Source: Arthrobacter sp. efr-133-TYG-118 (lineage in GTDB: Bacteria; Actinomycetota; Actinomycetes; Actinomycetales; Micrococcaceae). Taken from it: a DNA stretch of 64,000 nt. The stretch covers positions 186,001 through 250,000 of the forward strand of contig NZ_JARVRH010000010.1 in the NCBI RefSeq assembly GCF_030209755.1, given 5' to 3'. The translations under genes were made by a program, and so were the position numbers. Below, piece by piece: positions 28,138 to 36,693 of this stretch (the first letter of the stretch is position 1; each line of letters opens with the position of its first letter). The notes beneath the pieces are model-generated. The model had not been told where the DNA came from. It saw only the letters and a program-made list of their open reading frames with translations, and did not search any database.

Positions 28138-28812
28138 ATGAACACCGGAAGCGTTCTGCGACGCACCTCGGCCAGGGCCCGTCGAAGGACCCGCGTAGCC
28201 ATCACAGCCATGTTCCTTCTTGGCCTGACCGGGACGACCGCAGGTGTCCTGGCTTTCACAGCACAACCAGCCCTCGTACCCGTGCCGCAGGCTCCGGTCC
28301 TCAAGCCCTTCGCCGACACCGGTCCGGACACCTACGCGGGTCCTGTGGAAATTCCCGTTCTTCCGCCGGATACGCTCTCCATCCCCGCCGTCGGCCTCGA
28401 AGTAGGCATCGTGGGGGAGGACCGTGACGCCTCCGGCTACTTGGTCATCCCGGAGTCCTCCAAGGCTGCCCGGTACACCGGCGCGGCTGCCGTCTGCGCC
28501 ACGAAGGGAGCGACCATGCTTGCCGGTCACGTGAACTTCCCTGACGGGACCCCTGCCCCGATGGCTTCTCTGGCCCGGGTGACCAAAGGCATGCCGCTGT
28601 ATGTTTCAGACAAAGCCGGGATGACCTGCCGCTACAGAGTCACCAGTCTGGAATCCCTGGCGAAGACGTCTTTGTCTGCCGATACCTTCGCTGTCGACGG
28701 CCCGCCAGTGCTGCGTCTCGTGACCTGTGATCCGGCCAGCCCCTTCGTCCCCGTTGCCGGGCACACCCAGTTCGCCAACAACACCATCGCTACTGCCATC
28801 CCTTGGCCATGA
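28138..28812 (+). CDS. Sortase (class E/F-like) lacking the conserved Arg
   Basis: A protein of 224 residues with an N-terminal signal anchor (about residues 20-42). His131 in LAGHVNF and the nucleophile Cys197 in LRLVTCDPAS are present. The third catalytic residue, an Arg in the strand after the Cys (family pattern GHY.DN/R-VVV), is not there: the segment reads GHTQFANNTIATAIPW. This may change or weaken activity. It follows its probable substrate gene. Confidence 0.88.
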   Translation: MNTGSVLRRTSARARRRTRVAITAMFLLGLTGTTAGVLAFTAQPALVPVPQAPVLKPFADTGPDTYAGPVEIPVLPPDTLSIPAVGLEVGIVGEDRDASGYLVIPESSKAARYTGAAAVCATKGATMLAGHVNFPDGTPAPMASLARVTKGMPLYVSDKAGMTCRYRVTSLESLAKTSLSADTFAVDGPPVLRLVTCDPASPFVPVAGHTQFANNTIATAIPWP

Positions 28813-28916
28813 GACCCCATCACGCCAAGCTGATCACGCGGCAGGACTCGTTTTGTGGATATCTCGGGGCGCAGGACTTCACCTTCCACGGTTTTGAAGC
28901 CGGAGGACACCGCGGC

Positions 28917-29108
28917 TCAGTGGTTTGCAGGTTTCACGTCACTGAGCCGGCGCAGCCCGGCTATGGCGAGGCTGGCAGTAAGTACCAGCAGCAGCACCCA
29001 GATCAATAGACCAGGGAGGTCGTGGACGGCCATGGCCGGGATGCGGCGTGTGGGCACGACAACGACGCCGACAAATGCTCCCGGAAGACCGAAGTAGCTG
29101 CCCCTCAT
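28917..29108 (-). CDS. Small membrane protein (uncertain)
   Basis: 63 residues from ATG 29108, with two hydrophobic segments (GAFVGVVVV and LIWVLLLVLTASLAIAGL) and a basic turn. No clear ribosome site. It is the most downstream of a run of minus-strand small membrane-protein genes, which is the main support. Confidence 0.35.
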   Translation of the reverse strand: MRGSYFGLPGAFVGVVVVPTRRIPAMAVHDLPGLLIWVLLLVLTASLAIAGLRRLSDVKPANH

Positions 29109-29277
29109 CAGGCTTCTGTGTGTGCCTTGATCCTGCCCTTCCGCGCAGCCCACAGTCCAAGACTCAGGGTACAGAACGTCAGAACGGACAAAACATCGAG
29201 TACATGGCTTGTCGTGTGTACCTGCTGGTCGTTGACCTAGGCGTCATGTCAACGGTCCTCCTGATCCTCCCGAGGGG

Positions 29278-29736
29278 CTACCTTGCTCGATCATGCTTAT
29301 TCCTCTTTGCAAGGATGCGGTCCGTCGCAGCGTCGCGTATCGGGACGTAGTTCCCCTTGGGAGGTATGCCTCTCAGCGCCATGTGACTGTCGAACCGCGC
29401 CGGCTCGCGCAGCATCACCGGCGGGAATATCCCCTTGCGGAGCTGTGGCGGCCGCCCCAGGTACTCGTAGGTCAGGCGTCCGGCGCGCTTCATCCGGACC
29501 GAGAACGTCGACCAGGCAAGGATTACGAAGAACACCCAGGTAAGGACAACGACTGAGCTCAGGACGCTCAGCCAGAGAGGCATGGCCTGCGACATCATCG
29601 CGATGAATGCCATGGCAATCGTAACGGCGCCCGAAATGAAGAAATACCGCACATGCTGATAGGCACCCTGCCGCATCCGGGCCGCCTCCTTTCCGATCCT
29701 CGGATCCCACTCATCATCGGGTTCTGTGATACTCAT
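29278..29736 (-). CDS. Two-helix membrane protein, unknown
   Basis: 152 residues. A polar N-terminus, two adjacent membrane helices (about 31-49 and 54-75), then a basic cytoplasmic tail (RPPQLRKGIFPP). Not recognised. The next minus-strand membrane gene lies ~100 bp upstream. Confidence 0.65.
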   Translation of the reverse strand: MSITEPDDEWDPRIGKEAARMRQGAYQHVRYFFISGAVTIAMAFIAMMSQAMPLWLSVLSSVVVLTWVFFVILAWSTFSVRMKRAGRLTYEYLGRPPQLRKGIFPPVMLREPARFDSHMALRGIPPKGNYVPIRDAATDRILAKRNKHDRAR

Positions 29737-29833
29737 TGCCGTTCATCCGAGCCTTGGATGGGGAGACGCGGGACCCATGCATTTTGCCGTTGGTTTCCTT
29801 TCGCGCTGGGACGGTCTCCGTCGGAAGGACTGT

Positions 29834-30187
29834 TTATTTTGTTCCTTCAACGCCACCGGATTTGAGTTCGCGTGCTGAAGGCCAGGTCGTATACCCGAGG
29901 CGTCGTTCAGCGTTGTAAGGACGGGCGGCAATTATGCAGACGACAATAGCGGCGGACGCGGGAGCCAAGAGCAACGCAAGGACCGCCCACAGCAGCCAGT
30001 CAGCGGGTCTTGCCACGGTTATCGAGGAGATCGCCAGAATCACCAACGTACCCATGGCGGCAAGCACCACGATCCCGAGGCGTCTCACAATCCGCCACCA
30101 GTAACCGGCGGTTGGCTGGATCGGCAAGGTGTCCCATCCGTCTGGTGGAACAACCTTTACTTTCGAAGTGCCATCGTCGTGGATCAT
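29834..30187 (-). CDS. Two-helix membrane protein, unknown
   Basis: About 117 residues from ATG 30187 (GGGAATTT upstream), or 137 from 30247. N-terminal KVKVVPPDGWDTLPIQPTAG, then two long helices (about 33-55 and 61-82) and a short basic tail. Same size and topology as its neighbours, without obvious sequence identity. Confidence 0.6.
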   Translation of the reverse strand: MIHDDGTSKVKVVPPDGWDTLPIQPTAGYWWRIVRRLGIVVLAAMGTLVILAISSITVARPADWLLWAVLALLLAPASAAIVVCIIAARPYNAERRLGYTTWPSARELKSGGVEGTK

Positions 30188-30227
30188 TGGAATAAATTCC
30201 CAGCGTTGTGCCGCGTAGGTTCCTGTT

Positions 30228-30452
30228 TCACCAGGGAAAGATAACATTGCTGGCCATCAAGATGGACATGCAAAACAGCACGACACCGAAACCCACTGAG
30301 AATATCGACATTGCTTTCAGAAATCCTCTCTCCTGCATATTGACGGCAGGGATCTCATGCACGACGGCGTACAGGAACTTCCCGACAAAATTGCGGGCCA
30401 AGATCGAGAACAGCGCCACTGCGCCAAGCGCAATGATGGGAATGGCTCTCAT
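30228..30452 (-). CDS. Small two-helix membrane protein
   Basis: 74 residues from ATG 30452; the frame is open further upstream but that part is antisense-like. Helices IPIIALGAVALFSILA and MSIFSVGFGVVLFCMSIL. The start overlaps the upstream gene's stop (ATGA), so translation is coupled. Confidence 0.6.
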   Translation of the reverse strand: MRAIPIIALGAVALFSILARNFVGKFLYAVVHEIPAVNMQERGFLKAMSIFSVGFGVVLFCMSILMASNVIFPW

Positions 30453-30682
30453 GCTCCCCGACCGATTTCGCCGAGGATAGCGATCGCCAGCCCAAGAATC
30501 ACGAAGACGAGTGCCATAATGCGAAGCACCCACCCATTCCTGCTGATGAATGCCTGCTTGTCCAGCTTCTGACCAAGCTCGATGCGAATTTTCGCTGACA
30601 CCGCGCTCAAAGGACGCGAAACTGCGAAACACACACACCCGAGCGCCACTATGGCAAGTCCGAACACCAGTCCCGGGTCCAT
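30449..30682 (-). CDS. Small two-helix membrane protein
   Basis: 77 residues; ATG 30682 behind AGGAGGAAAC. Helices at about 3-25 and 53-72, with a basic/amphipathic link. Coupled by a 4-bp overlap to the next gene. Unknown function. Confidence 0.65.
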   Translation of the reverse strand: MDPGLVFGLAIVALGCVCFAVSRPLSAVSAKIRIELGQKLDKQAFISRNGWVLRIMALVFVILGLAIAILGEIGRGA

Positions 30683-30826
30683 CTTGTTTCCTCCTCTTGC
30701 GAAGCTGAGCCTCCGCTCAGGGTACTCCTGGGTCAGGTGCGTTCTTCTAGCGCATCCCGAGGTGGACGGTACGCCGACTCACCGGATTGCCGTTCACCAT
30801 TCCGAACCTTGTATGGAACGCAGAGG

Positions 30827-31264
30827 CTAGGTAATGATGTTCCGGCGTCTTCGGCGCATTATCAGAATTCGGGCGAATTCTACGAGGATGAATACCGAGA
30901 TGATCACCGCGACGCCCGCTCCAAACCCGGGGTCACTCGGAGGAACCATCAGCGACATCACGAAGATTGCGACGCCGATCGTCACCAGGACACCAATAGC
31001 CGATCCTATAATTGCTTTCATTTCAGCTTGTTCTCCTACCCGGTACAAAACAGGGGTTCGGGCGTGAGGGCCACTCGCCCAACGGCCTGCGCGGCCTTCA
31101 CTTCCATGTGCCGGCGTTACGACAGCTGGCACATCTTTCGATGCGGACTGAGCGGGCAACGTGGTTGACGCATTCATCGTGGCTGCTATTGCCGGTGGGG
31201 TGAACCCTGCAATAAGCAGCGCAAGGCTAAAAAGGCCGCAAAGAACCGCCCGAACAGCACGCAT
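30827..31264 (-). CDS. Exported or membrane protein with signal peptide, unknown
   Basis: 145 residues; ATG 31264 behind CTGGGAG. Signal peptide LFSLALLIAGFTPPAIAAT, a Ser/Ala-rich polar stretch, then two helices (about 85-102 and 112-132) and a basic RRRRR tail. An internal ATG at residue 82 (AGGAG 11 nt upstream) could give a 64-residue product like its neighbours. Confidence 0.6.
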   Translation of the reverse strand: MRAVRAVLCGLFSLALLIAGFTPPAIAATMNASTTLPAQSASKDVPAVVTPAHGSEGRAGRWASGPHARTPVLYRVGEQAEMKAIIGSAIGVLVTIGVAIFVMSLMVPPSDPGFGAGVAVIISVFILVEFARILIMRRRRRNIIT

Positions 31265-31395
31265 GCTGACTCCCAGACATTCGGTGTACCCCAGATTAAG
31301 ACCGGGCCCAACAGTGGGTCCAAGGTGATAATCGGACCTCGAAATGGCGATGGCAAGAGGGTGAGGTACCCGTCTTTGCGGGGCACGCGAGACTC

Positions 31396-31706
31396 GGGTA
31401 TTCCAAAAATCAAATTGACATACAAAAAGTTGGATTTACTTGCCGGACGCATGACAATTCCCAGCGAATCGGCTTGACGAAAACTGAATATCGTCCAGCG
31501 GAAGCATGGAGCCAGTTGAAGCCCCCATCGAGAGTCCGGATCCCGAAAGAACTCAGGACGACGACATACATGTCCGCGACCCAGATCCGCCCGATGATCT
31601 TGTGGATCTGGCCACCCTTCCGGCGCTGCAGCAGTTTGACGGCACCGAAGATCAATGAATAACCCGCGGCGACGGCATGAAGATGATCAGAAGGGTCCAA
31701 GGAGAA
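31396..31706 (-). pseudogene. Broken DUF2306 membrane protein gene
   Basis: HLHAVAAGYSLIFGAVKLL, then GGQIHKIIGRIWVADMYVVV and SSFGIRTLDGGFNWLH, is a clear DUF2306 segment. At about 31510 the frame shifts; the sequel RWTIFSF...LGIVM...NLIFGI is found in the neighbouring frame. No intact start is visible. Confidence 0.65.
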
Positions 31707-31995
31707 GGCACAACGCAAGCCTAGATTTGTCGGGCCGGCAAGGGGACACCAGCGGAAACAACCAAGCTTCGGCCATCCACAGGAACCCGGTACGCCAACC
31801 GCAGTCCACTCATCGGCTGCGCAATCAGCGATCGTCGCCACTCAATTTCAAGGTCAGTGGACACTCAATCCCGGCATTTCACCACTCACCAGGGTCTGGC
31901 GTGCCTGATCCTGAAGGAAGGGGGAGAGCGCACCGAAAGAGCCCCAGCGACAAGCCGCATGCCGGCCTACCCGTCATGCGATCTGGAGGGAACCC

Positions 31996-32406
31996 ATGAA
32001 TACGCAGCTGATTGCCCGTCACTATCCGGCTGTCTTGAAGTACCTCGGAATTACTGTGGCCTCCTGCTCGGCCATCTCCGCAGGACTGCTCTGGGCTGCG
32101 CCCCCTCCCGACGGGCTGAGAGTCCTGGACCCGGTGGCCACGAAAGCCACCATACTCATACTCCTGGCCTTGCTGGGAGTACTGCTGCCTTTGGCGGCCG
32201 CCCTTGTCCCAGGAAAGCATCTGAGGTTCGCCGGCACGGTTTTTGCGTCCTCTGCCATGGCCAACGCACTCGCCCTCAGCCCCATGATTGTCGTCCCGTT
32301 CCAGAACGCGACGTCGCTCGTCGCCGTCATCGGCGCGATCGCGCTGGCCGTCGCCGGCACGCCCGCCCTCCATGATCCGATCGAGGACCGGGACCCGGAG
32401 CTCTAG
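31996..32406 (+). CDS. Four-helix membrane protein, unknown
   Basis: 136 residues; ATG behind GGAGGGAACCC. Four hydrophobic segments (about 17-35, 51-71, 78-95, 100-122). It lies between two broken genes, tail to tail with the XRE relic. The helix number recalls the small membrane partners often paired with YozG-type regulators, but I do not recognise the sequence. Confidence 0.65.
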   Translation: MNTQLIARHYPAVLKYLGITVASCSAISAGLLWAAPPPDGLRVLDPVATKATILILLALLGVLLPLAAALVPGKHLRFAGTVFASSAMANALALSPMIVVPFQNATSLVAVIGAIALAVAGTPALHDPIEDRDPEL

Positions 32407-32420
32407 TGTCCGGGACGTAC

Positions 32421-32660
32421 CTATTGAGCAGATGGTCCGGGAGCAAGGATCAGCAGGTCGCCGACCTGACAGTTTCAGTCCCTCGCAGATCGCAGTCAGT
32501 GTGGAAAAGCGGATAGCCCGGCCCGATCGCTTTTCAGCACACGCAGATTCACCTGGCTGATGCCGGTCTTCCGGCTGAGCTAAGCCAAGGTCATTTCCTT
32601 CTCTGCCAGGAGCTCTCTCATCCCGACCAGGCAGCGTTGCATGGCCAGAATAACGAGCAC
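32421..32660 (-). pseudogene. YozG-type XRE regulator gene with internal stop and frameshifts
   Basis: From GTG 32660 to TAG 32421 is exactly 80 codons, the family length. MRELLAEKEMTLA is followed by an in-frame TAG (32580-32582), then LSRKTGISQVNLRVLKSDRA. The FSTLTAICEGLK block is in another frame, and CQVGDLLILAPG is back in the first. Two compensating indels plus a stop: clearly dead. Confidence 0.72.
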
Positions 32661-32723
32661 TGCGGCAACACGGACCGACCAACAGCGTCAGCCCCCAACC
32701 CCCACTCACGTAACCCTGTTCAT

Positions 32724-33500
32724 TCAGCTGCAGCGATAGACCGTCAGGGTGTCGTAATCGATTCCCTTTGAGAAAGCCGCCCCTGTTGTCCTGCCGAAAA
32801 CTCCCAGCACGACGTCCTGGTGCTGGTAGCTGTCCAGTGCGGTGCCTGTCACGGTAGCCACCGCCGAGCAAGCAGCTGTGAGCGGGACAAAGCCCGGCAC
32901 ACCGCTGGCCACGCGATGGCTGTTGATGGACGCGTAGGACTGGTTCAAACCTTCCGTGCGTCCCACAGGAGGAGCCGGAACCGGCGCAGGTGGAACGTAC
33001 GGCGCTGCGACAGGTGCAGGCGGAACATACGGTGCGGGTGCGGGCGCTGCTGGCTGCTGCGGTGCGACAGGTTGAGGAACGGCCGGTGCGGGCCGGGCAG
33101 CTGTAGGCGCAGGCTGGCCTGAGCCGGCATCTGTTGCGGCCTCGGGAACGTCCGGGGCGGGCATTGCGGCTTCCCCGCCACCCGCTGTCGGCTCGCTCGG
33201 TACAGACGCGGGCTCCGGATCACCAAGACTCGGAGTTGCTGAGACGCTGGGTGTGGACGTAGGACTCGGACTGAGCACGGGGTTGGCTGAAGGAGACCCG
33301 GCGGCCACCGGTGCCGGATTTTCGACTTTGCCGGGGCGGGTGGCGATCGCCACCGCGGGAATCCCGATAAGAATGACTGCCGCGACAGCAGCTGCCCAGA
33401 TGACCCTGACCCGCAAGGGCAAGGTCCGGAATCGTGCAACCAGGCGCTTTGGTCCTGCAGCGGCCTCCTGCGCTGGATCCGTGGGAGTAGGTTCGTTCAT
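32724..33500 (-). CDS. Single-pass membrane protein with Pro-rich stalk
   Basis: 258 residues from ATG 33500 (AAAGGA upstream). A short cytoplasmic N-terminus, one helix (about 32-52), then ~130 residues of Pro/Ala/Ser with PAPYVPPAPVAAPYVPPAPV-type repeats. A small folded C-terminal domain begins near NQSYASINSHRVASGVPGF. The shape is that of a wall-spanning surface or secretion-associated protein; function unknown. Confidence 0.75.
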   Translation of the reverse strand: MNEPTPTDPAQEAAAGPKRLVARFRTLPLRVRVIWAAAVAAVILIGIPAVAIATRPGKVENPAPVAAGSPSANPVLSPSPTSTPSVSATPSLGDPEPASVPSEPTAGGGEAAMPAPDVPEAATDAGSGQPAPTAARPAPAVPQPVAPQQPAAPAPAPYVPPAPVAAPYVPPAPVPAPPVGRTEGLNQSYASINSHRVASGVPGFVPLTAACSAVATVTGTALDSYQHQDVVLGVFGRTTGAAFSKGIDYDTLTVYRCS

Positions 33501-33619
33501 GGTGGGATGTCCTTTCGAAAAATCATCTGTTATGCAATTCGTGTCTTCTTCGGGTGGATCCTGCTCCAGACCAGCTCCTCCGGCGCGGCTCCGACACCAG
33601 GCAGCCCCAGAGTCAGCGT

Positions 33620-34300
33620 CTACGAAGCCCACGCCGCCCAAGGGGCGAGACTGAGCCAGAGGAGCTCTGAGAACCCATACTGTGATTGCCACTCGGCCCG
33701 GGCTTCTGCTGTGCTCAAGCCCTGCGCCCTCAATCCCAGGTAGCCCCGCTCGTCGAGCAGGGCCCGCGCCACCGCGGACCGCCGGGTCGTGGGAAGCATT
33801 GTCAGCCGCTGTCGCAGCGCCTTTGTCGAGGCGCGACCGCGGCATCCGTCCATGTACGTGACTAGCTCGTCAACGCAGGCCTGGGCAATTTCCGCAGGCC
33901 AGCAGGCCTCCTCGACAAGCAGCATCTCGAGCTCCATATACAGCCGGCAGTTGCCTGCGACAGCAGCCGATGCAGGAGCGTCGGCAGCAAGGTCATAGGG
34001 CTCCAGCGGAGAGGACACACCCGGCCTGGAGCTGGCCGACTCCCACGCCGCGGCCGAGCGCTCCAGCTCGGCCTTCACCGCTGTACAGAGCCACCCGGCC
34101 CAACTGACCGGAGCAGCCTTCGTCGTCTTCAGGATCAGGAAGGCCTCGGTCAACGTGTCAGCGCCGTACTTGGACACCAGCGGGGCCAGAAGCTGCGCCA
34201 AGCCGTCGAACAGCTCCGTAGCCAGCGCGTCATCCCTGCCTGCGGAGCGCCACGCGTCCACCAGGGAAGCCAGGTCGGCATTAGGTGTCATCAAGTTCAT
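33620..34300 (-). CDS. Plasmid-type hypothetical protein
   Basis: 226 residues, mostly helical and soluble. Not recognised. Its start overlaps the upstream gene's stop by 4 bp, making it the fourth gene of a coupled set that starts with the MobC-like protein. Confidence 0.72.
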   Translation of the reverse strand: MNLMTPNADLASLVDAWRSAGRDDALATELFDGLAQLLAPLVSKYGADTLTEAFLILKTTKAAPVSWAGWLCTAVKAELERSAAAWESASSRPGVSSPLEPYDLAADAPASAAVAGNCRLYMELEMLLVEEACWPAEIAQACVDELVTYMDGCRGRASTKALRQRLTMLPTTRRSAVARALLDERGYLGLRAQGLSTAEARAEWQSQYGFSELLWLSLAPWAAWAS

Positions 34301-34809
34301 GACAGAGACTCCCTCAGCAGGACCCCAAGCCCCGAAAGATCCCGAACCATGGCGTCCACCCGCGCCAGAGCATCCCGTGCCCGAGGCGACCTGCCTGATA
34401 CCTCGGCCAGCACTTCCCGGGCGGATACGGCATCCACAGCCCCGCGTACGGCATCTTCAACCGCCCGCAGGGAAGCCGACAGCGGGTCCCGTGCCATCAG
34501 GATCTCCTTCACATCCGCGCCGACCTGCTTGTCCGAGACACCCAACACGACGGCGATCGCCCGGTTCGACATCGCCCCGCCGGAGCGCTGCTTCAACATC
34601 TCCACCACTTTGATCCGCTCAGGCACACCAAGACGGGGAGCCTTCAACTGATGCTCCTCGACAAGCGCAGCCCAAGACGCCCCGCGGGACTTCCCGCGGC
34701 GGTCGAGCCACAGCTCTGCCACTCTGAACACCCACGACCCGGCGTCCTCCAGGGCCGGATCTGGATTCTGTGCAGGAGCGGTGACGCCGGGAGTTTCAAT
34801 TGCCGTCAT
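34297..34809 (-). CDS. Helix-turn-helix plasmid protein
   Basis: 170 residues. MSNRAIAVVLGVSDKQVGADVKEIL (about residues 78-102) is a ParB/sigma-like helix-turn-helix. The N-terminus has VFRVAELWLDRRGKSRGASW, and the C-terminus is a long helix. It overlaps both neighbours by 4 bp. It could be a DNA-binding accessory factor for replication or transfer. Confidence 0.72.
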   Translation of the reverse strand: MTAIETPGVTAPAQNPDPALEDAGSWVFRVAELWLDRRGKSRGASWAALVEEHQLKAPRLGVPERIKVVEMLKQRSGGAMSNRAIAVVLGVSDKQVGADVKEILMARDPLSASLRAVEDAVRGAVDAVSAREVLAEVSGRSPRARDALARVDAMVRDLSGLGVLLRESLS

Positions 34810-36029
34810 CGGATCGGTCTCCCGTTTTTGTCCCGTTCGAACTTCGCGCGCTTCCTCGTCTCTTCGCGGACCTTGTCGCGGACGAAGATCGCGTCCTTGT
34901 GCGTGAACGGCGCTTCGTGGATGTTGTGCGAGCCGCGGAGGAAGTTCTCCGTCTTGTCCGCGATCGAGTATGCGATCGCCTGCTCGATCGCCGCGCTGGT
35001 CTCATGTACGACCTGCAGGGCATCCTGGAGTCGCTGCAGCTGCGCGCTGTGCTCGTTCTCCCGGTATTCCAGTGCGTCCATCCGCTCTACCGCGGAGCCC
35101 AGGAGCGGGTCCTGCGATCGGAACAGCTCGGCAGCTGTCTGCGTCGCCTGATCCGTGTTGATCCGCACGTCGAGATGCGCCAGCAGGAACGCCGCCACGA
35201 GGGCCGGCTGGCTCAGCCGCTTGCTGAACGCCTTCGCGGTGCTGTCGCTGACCCTGCGCTCCCGAACGGCGGCGGTCCTGAGATGCTCGCGCATCGCCTC
35301 CATCAGCGGGAAAGGGAGATTGCGCACCATCAGCTGGCTCTCGGCACCGAGGAGCTTGAAGCCGGACTCGGGAAGCGAATCACCGGTGCCGTTCGCAGCA
35401 CCACCCTTCACACCCGATGCCGCCGCCTGGATCGCGTCGCGCTGGTCGCTCTTCCGACCTGCCGAGATGTCGCGTACGCGATCACGTTCCCGGCGTTGCG
35501 CGTCTTCGATGTCGAGCATTTCGTCCAGCTGCGCTTCGAGGTCGGCGTCACCGCCATCACTGTGAGACGGTGGCGGGGAAACAGGAACCGGTGCCATGCC
35601 ATCGTCCTGAACGGGATGCGCTGCTCCTCCGCCCGGCGCAGCTGTAACGTTCCCGGAGCCGCCCCGGCTGCCCGCGCCTGACGATTTGGGTTCGTCCGAC
35701 TGAAGCATGTCGTCATCTCGCTCGCGCTCGTCGTCGCGATCGCGCTCACCGGTCTCCGGCTCCTGCACCGACACCTGGTCGTCGACAATCTCCGGCCTGT
35801 CCTCTTTTGCCGCTTCCGGCAGGCGTTCGACGGTGACCTCAGGCTCAACCGCATCCTGCTCGAGTGCCAGCTCTTCCACCTGCCGGTGTGGAGCTGCGCT
35901 GTCCTGTCGCCCCTTCGGGACGGTGCCCGTCCTGCGGTACTCGTCGAGAAAAGAGGTGTCGACCTCGGCGGGCTCGCTCGTCTTGGCATCCTCGAGCAGG
36001 TCGCGGAAGCTCGTACCGGTCATGCCCAT
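34806..36029 (-). CDS. Large acidic plasmid protein, unknown
   Basis: 407 residues. Residues 1-180 are very acidic and Pro/Gly-rich with ERDRDDERERDDD, probably unstructured. Residues 205-390 look folded and helical (AESQLMVRNLPFPLMEAMREHL, ALVAAFLLAHLDVRI). The tail is basic. It is second in the coupled set after the MobC-like gene, sharing one base of the stop/start. Possibly a mobilisation or conjugation accessory (inference). Confidence 0.72.
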   Translation of the reverse strand: MGMTGTSFRDLLEDAKTSEPAEVDTSFLDEYRRTGTVPKGRQDSAAPHRQVEELALEQDAVEPEVTVERLPEAAKEDRPEIVDDQVSVQEPETGERDRDDERERDDDMLQSDEPKSSGAGSRGGSGNVTAAPGGGAAHPVQDDGMAPVPVSPPPSHSDGGDADLEAQLDEMLDIEDAQRRERDRVRDISAGRKSDQRDAIQAAASGVKGGAANGTGDSLPESGFKLLGAESQLMVRNLPFPLMEAMREHLRTAAVRERRVSDSTAKAFSKRLSQPALVAAFLLAHLDVRINTDQATQTAAELFRSQDPLLGSAVERMDALEYRENEHSAQLQRLQDALQVVHETSAAIEQAIAYSIADKTENFLRGSHNIHEAPFTHKDAIFVRDKVREETRKRAKFERDKNGRPIR

Positions 36030-36379
36030 CAGAGCTCACCGTCCTCGTCGAGGAGATAATTCGAGTCGCCGCGCGTCAGAGAAATCAGCGAGTCGAACCC
36101 GGCGGTGATCACGCGCTCGAGGTTGGCCTGGTTTGTCGACAGCGCCTTGACTTCGTCGACGAGCTGATTGAGCCTGGCGATCTCCAGCGTCGGAAGGTCG
36201 TAGTCGAGATTCTCGCGGCGGATCTTCTCGTCCACCGCATCAGCCATGTACTCGTTCACCGAGGAGTAGCCACGCTTCTGCGCCCAGTACTCCGCGCGCT
36301 GCTTCATGTCACGGCCCAGCCGGAGCACCGCGCGTTCGCGCTTGTCGGTATTGACGGTGGTCGTCGAGGACTCAGTCAT
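36029..36379 (-). CDS. MobC-like ribbon-helix-helix protein
   Basis: 116 residues from ATG 36379. ERAVLRLGRDMKQRAEYWAQKRGYSSVNEYM is a ribbon-helix-helix DNA-binding fold. The C-terminal ARLNQLVDEVKALSTNQANLERVI resembles the helical tail of MobC relaxosome proteins. It heads four overlapping genes, and the AT-rich, inverted-repeat-bearing DNA just upstream is a natural target. No relaxase is in the window. Confidence 0.6.
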   Translation of the reverse strand: MTESSTTTVNTDKRERAVLRLGRDMKQRAEYWAQKRGYSSVNEYMADAVDEKIRRENLDYDLPTLEIARLNQLVDEVKALSTNQANLERVITAGFDSLISLTRGDSNYLLDEDGEL

Positions 36380-36560
36380 GTCTGACCCCGCTCTCTGTCT
36401 CTCACTTCGCATTCGATTGGTATATGAATCCATTCTACTCATCATTCAATACGATTGTGCAAGTGGTTCGATACGTTCTATCGAATCGTGTTACCGTCGG
36501 ACTAGATTCACGAGATGCCTCCGCTTTGCACGCCTCCCCCGAGCGTACGGCTGGGGTCCG
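36380..36560. promoter_or_regulatory. AT-rich leader with inverted repeat; candidate operator or oriT
   Basis: This stretch is far more AT-rich than its surroundings. It carries TTCGATA-5-TATCGAA (36467-36485) plus further CGAT(T/A) words (CGATTGG, CGATTGT, CGAATCG). It lies upstream of the MobC-like gene. Either self-regulation by the ribbon-helix-helix protein or a transfer origin would fit. Confidence 0.45.
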
Positions 36561-36645
36561 CGCGGTGCACGACTTCCACTCTTCCCCCTGAGGGCGGCGT
36601 CCACTGCGCCGCGCGGATCGCAGCCTCACCTTCCCTTTCACACAC

Positions 36646-36677
36646 GAACGCCCCGGCTGAATGCGACCGGGGCGTTC
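36646..36677 (-). terminator. Hairpin terminator
   Basis: GAACGCCCCGG (36646-36656) and CCGGGGCGTTC (36667-36677), perfect 11-bp arms with a 10-nt loop. It lies 17 bp beyond the stop of the minus-strand remnant; it could act in either direction. Confidence 0.65.
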
Positions 36678-36693
36678 TTCATCTCACAGCAGC

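Noticed and set aside
34800..35681. Plus-strand frame opposite the 407-residue plasmid protein
   Set aside because: It is the complement of a gene whose overlaps with both neighbours and clean domain composition make the minus strand the real one.
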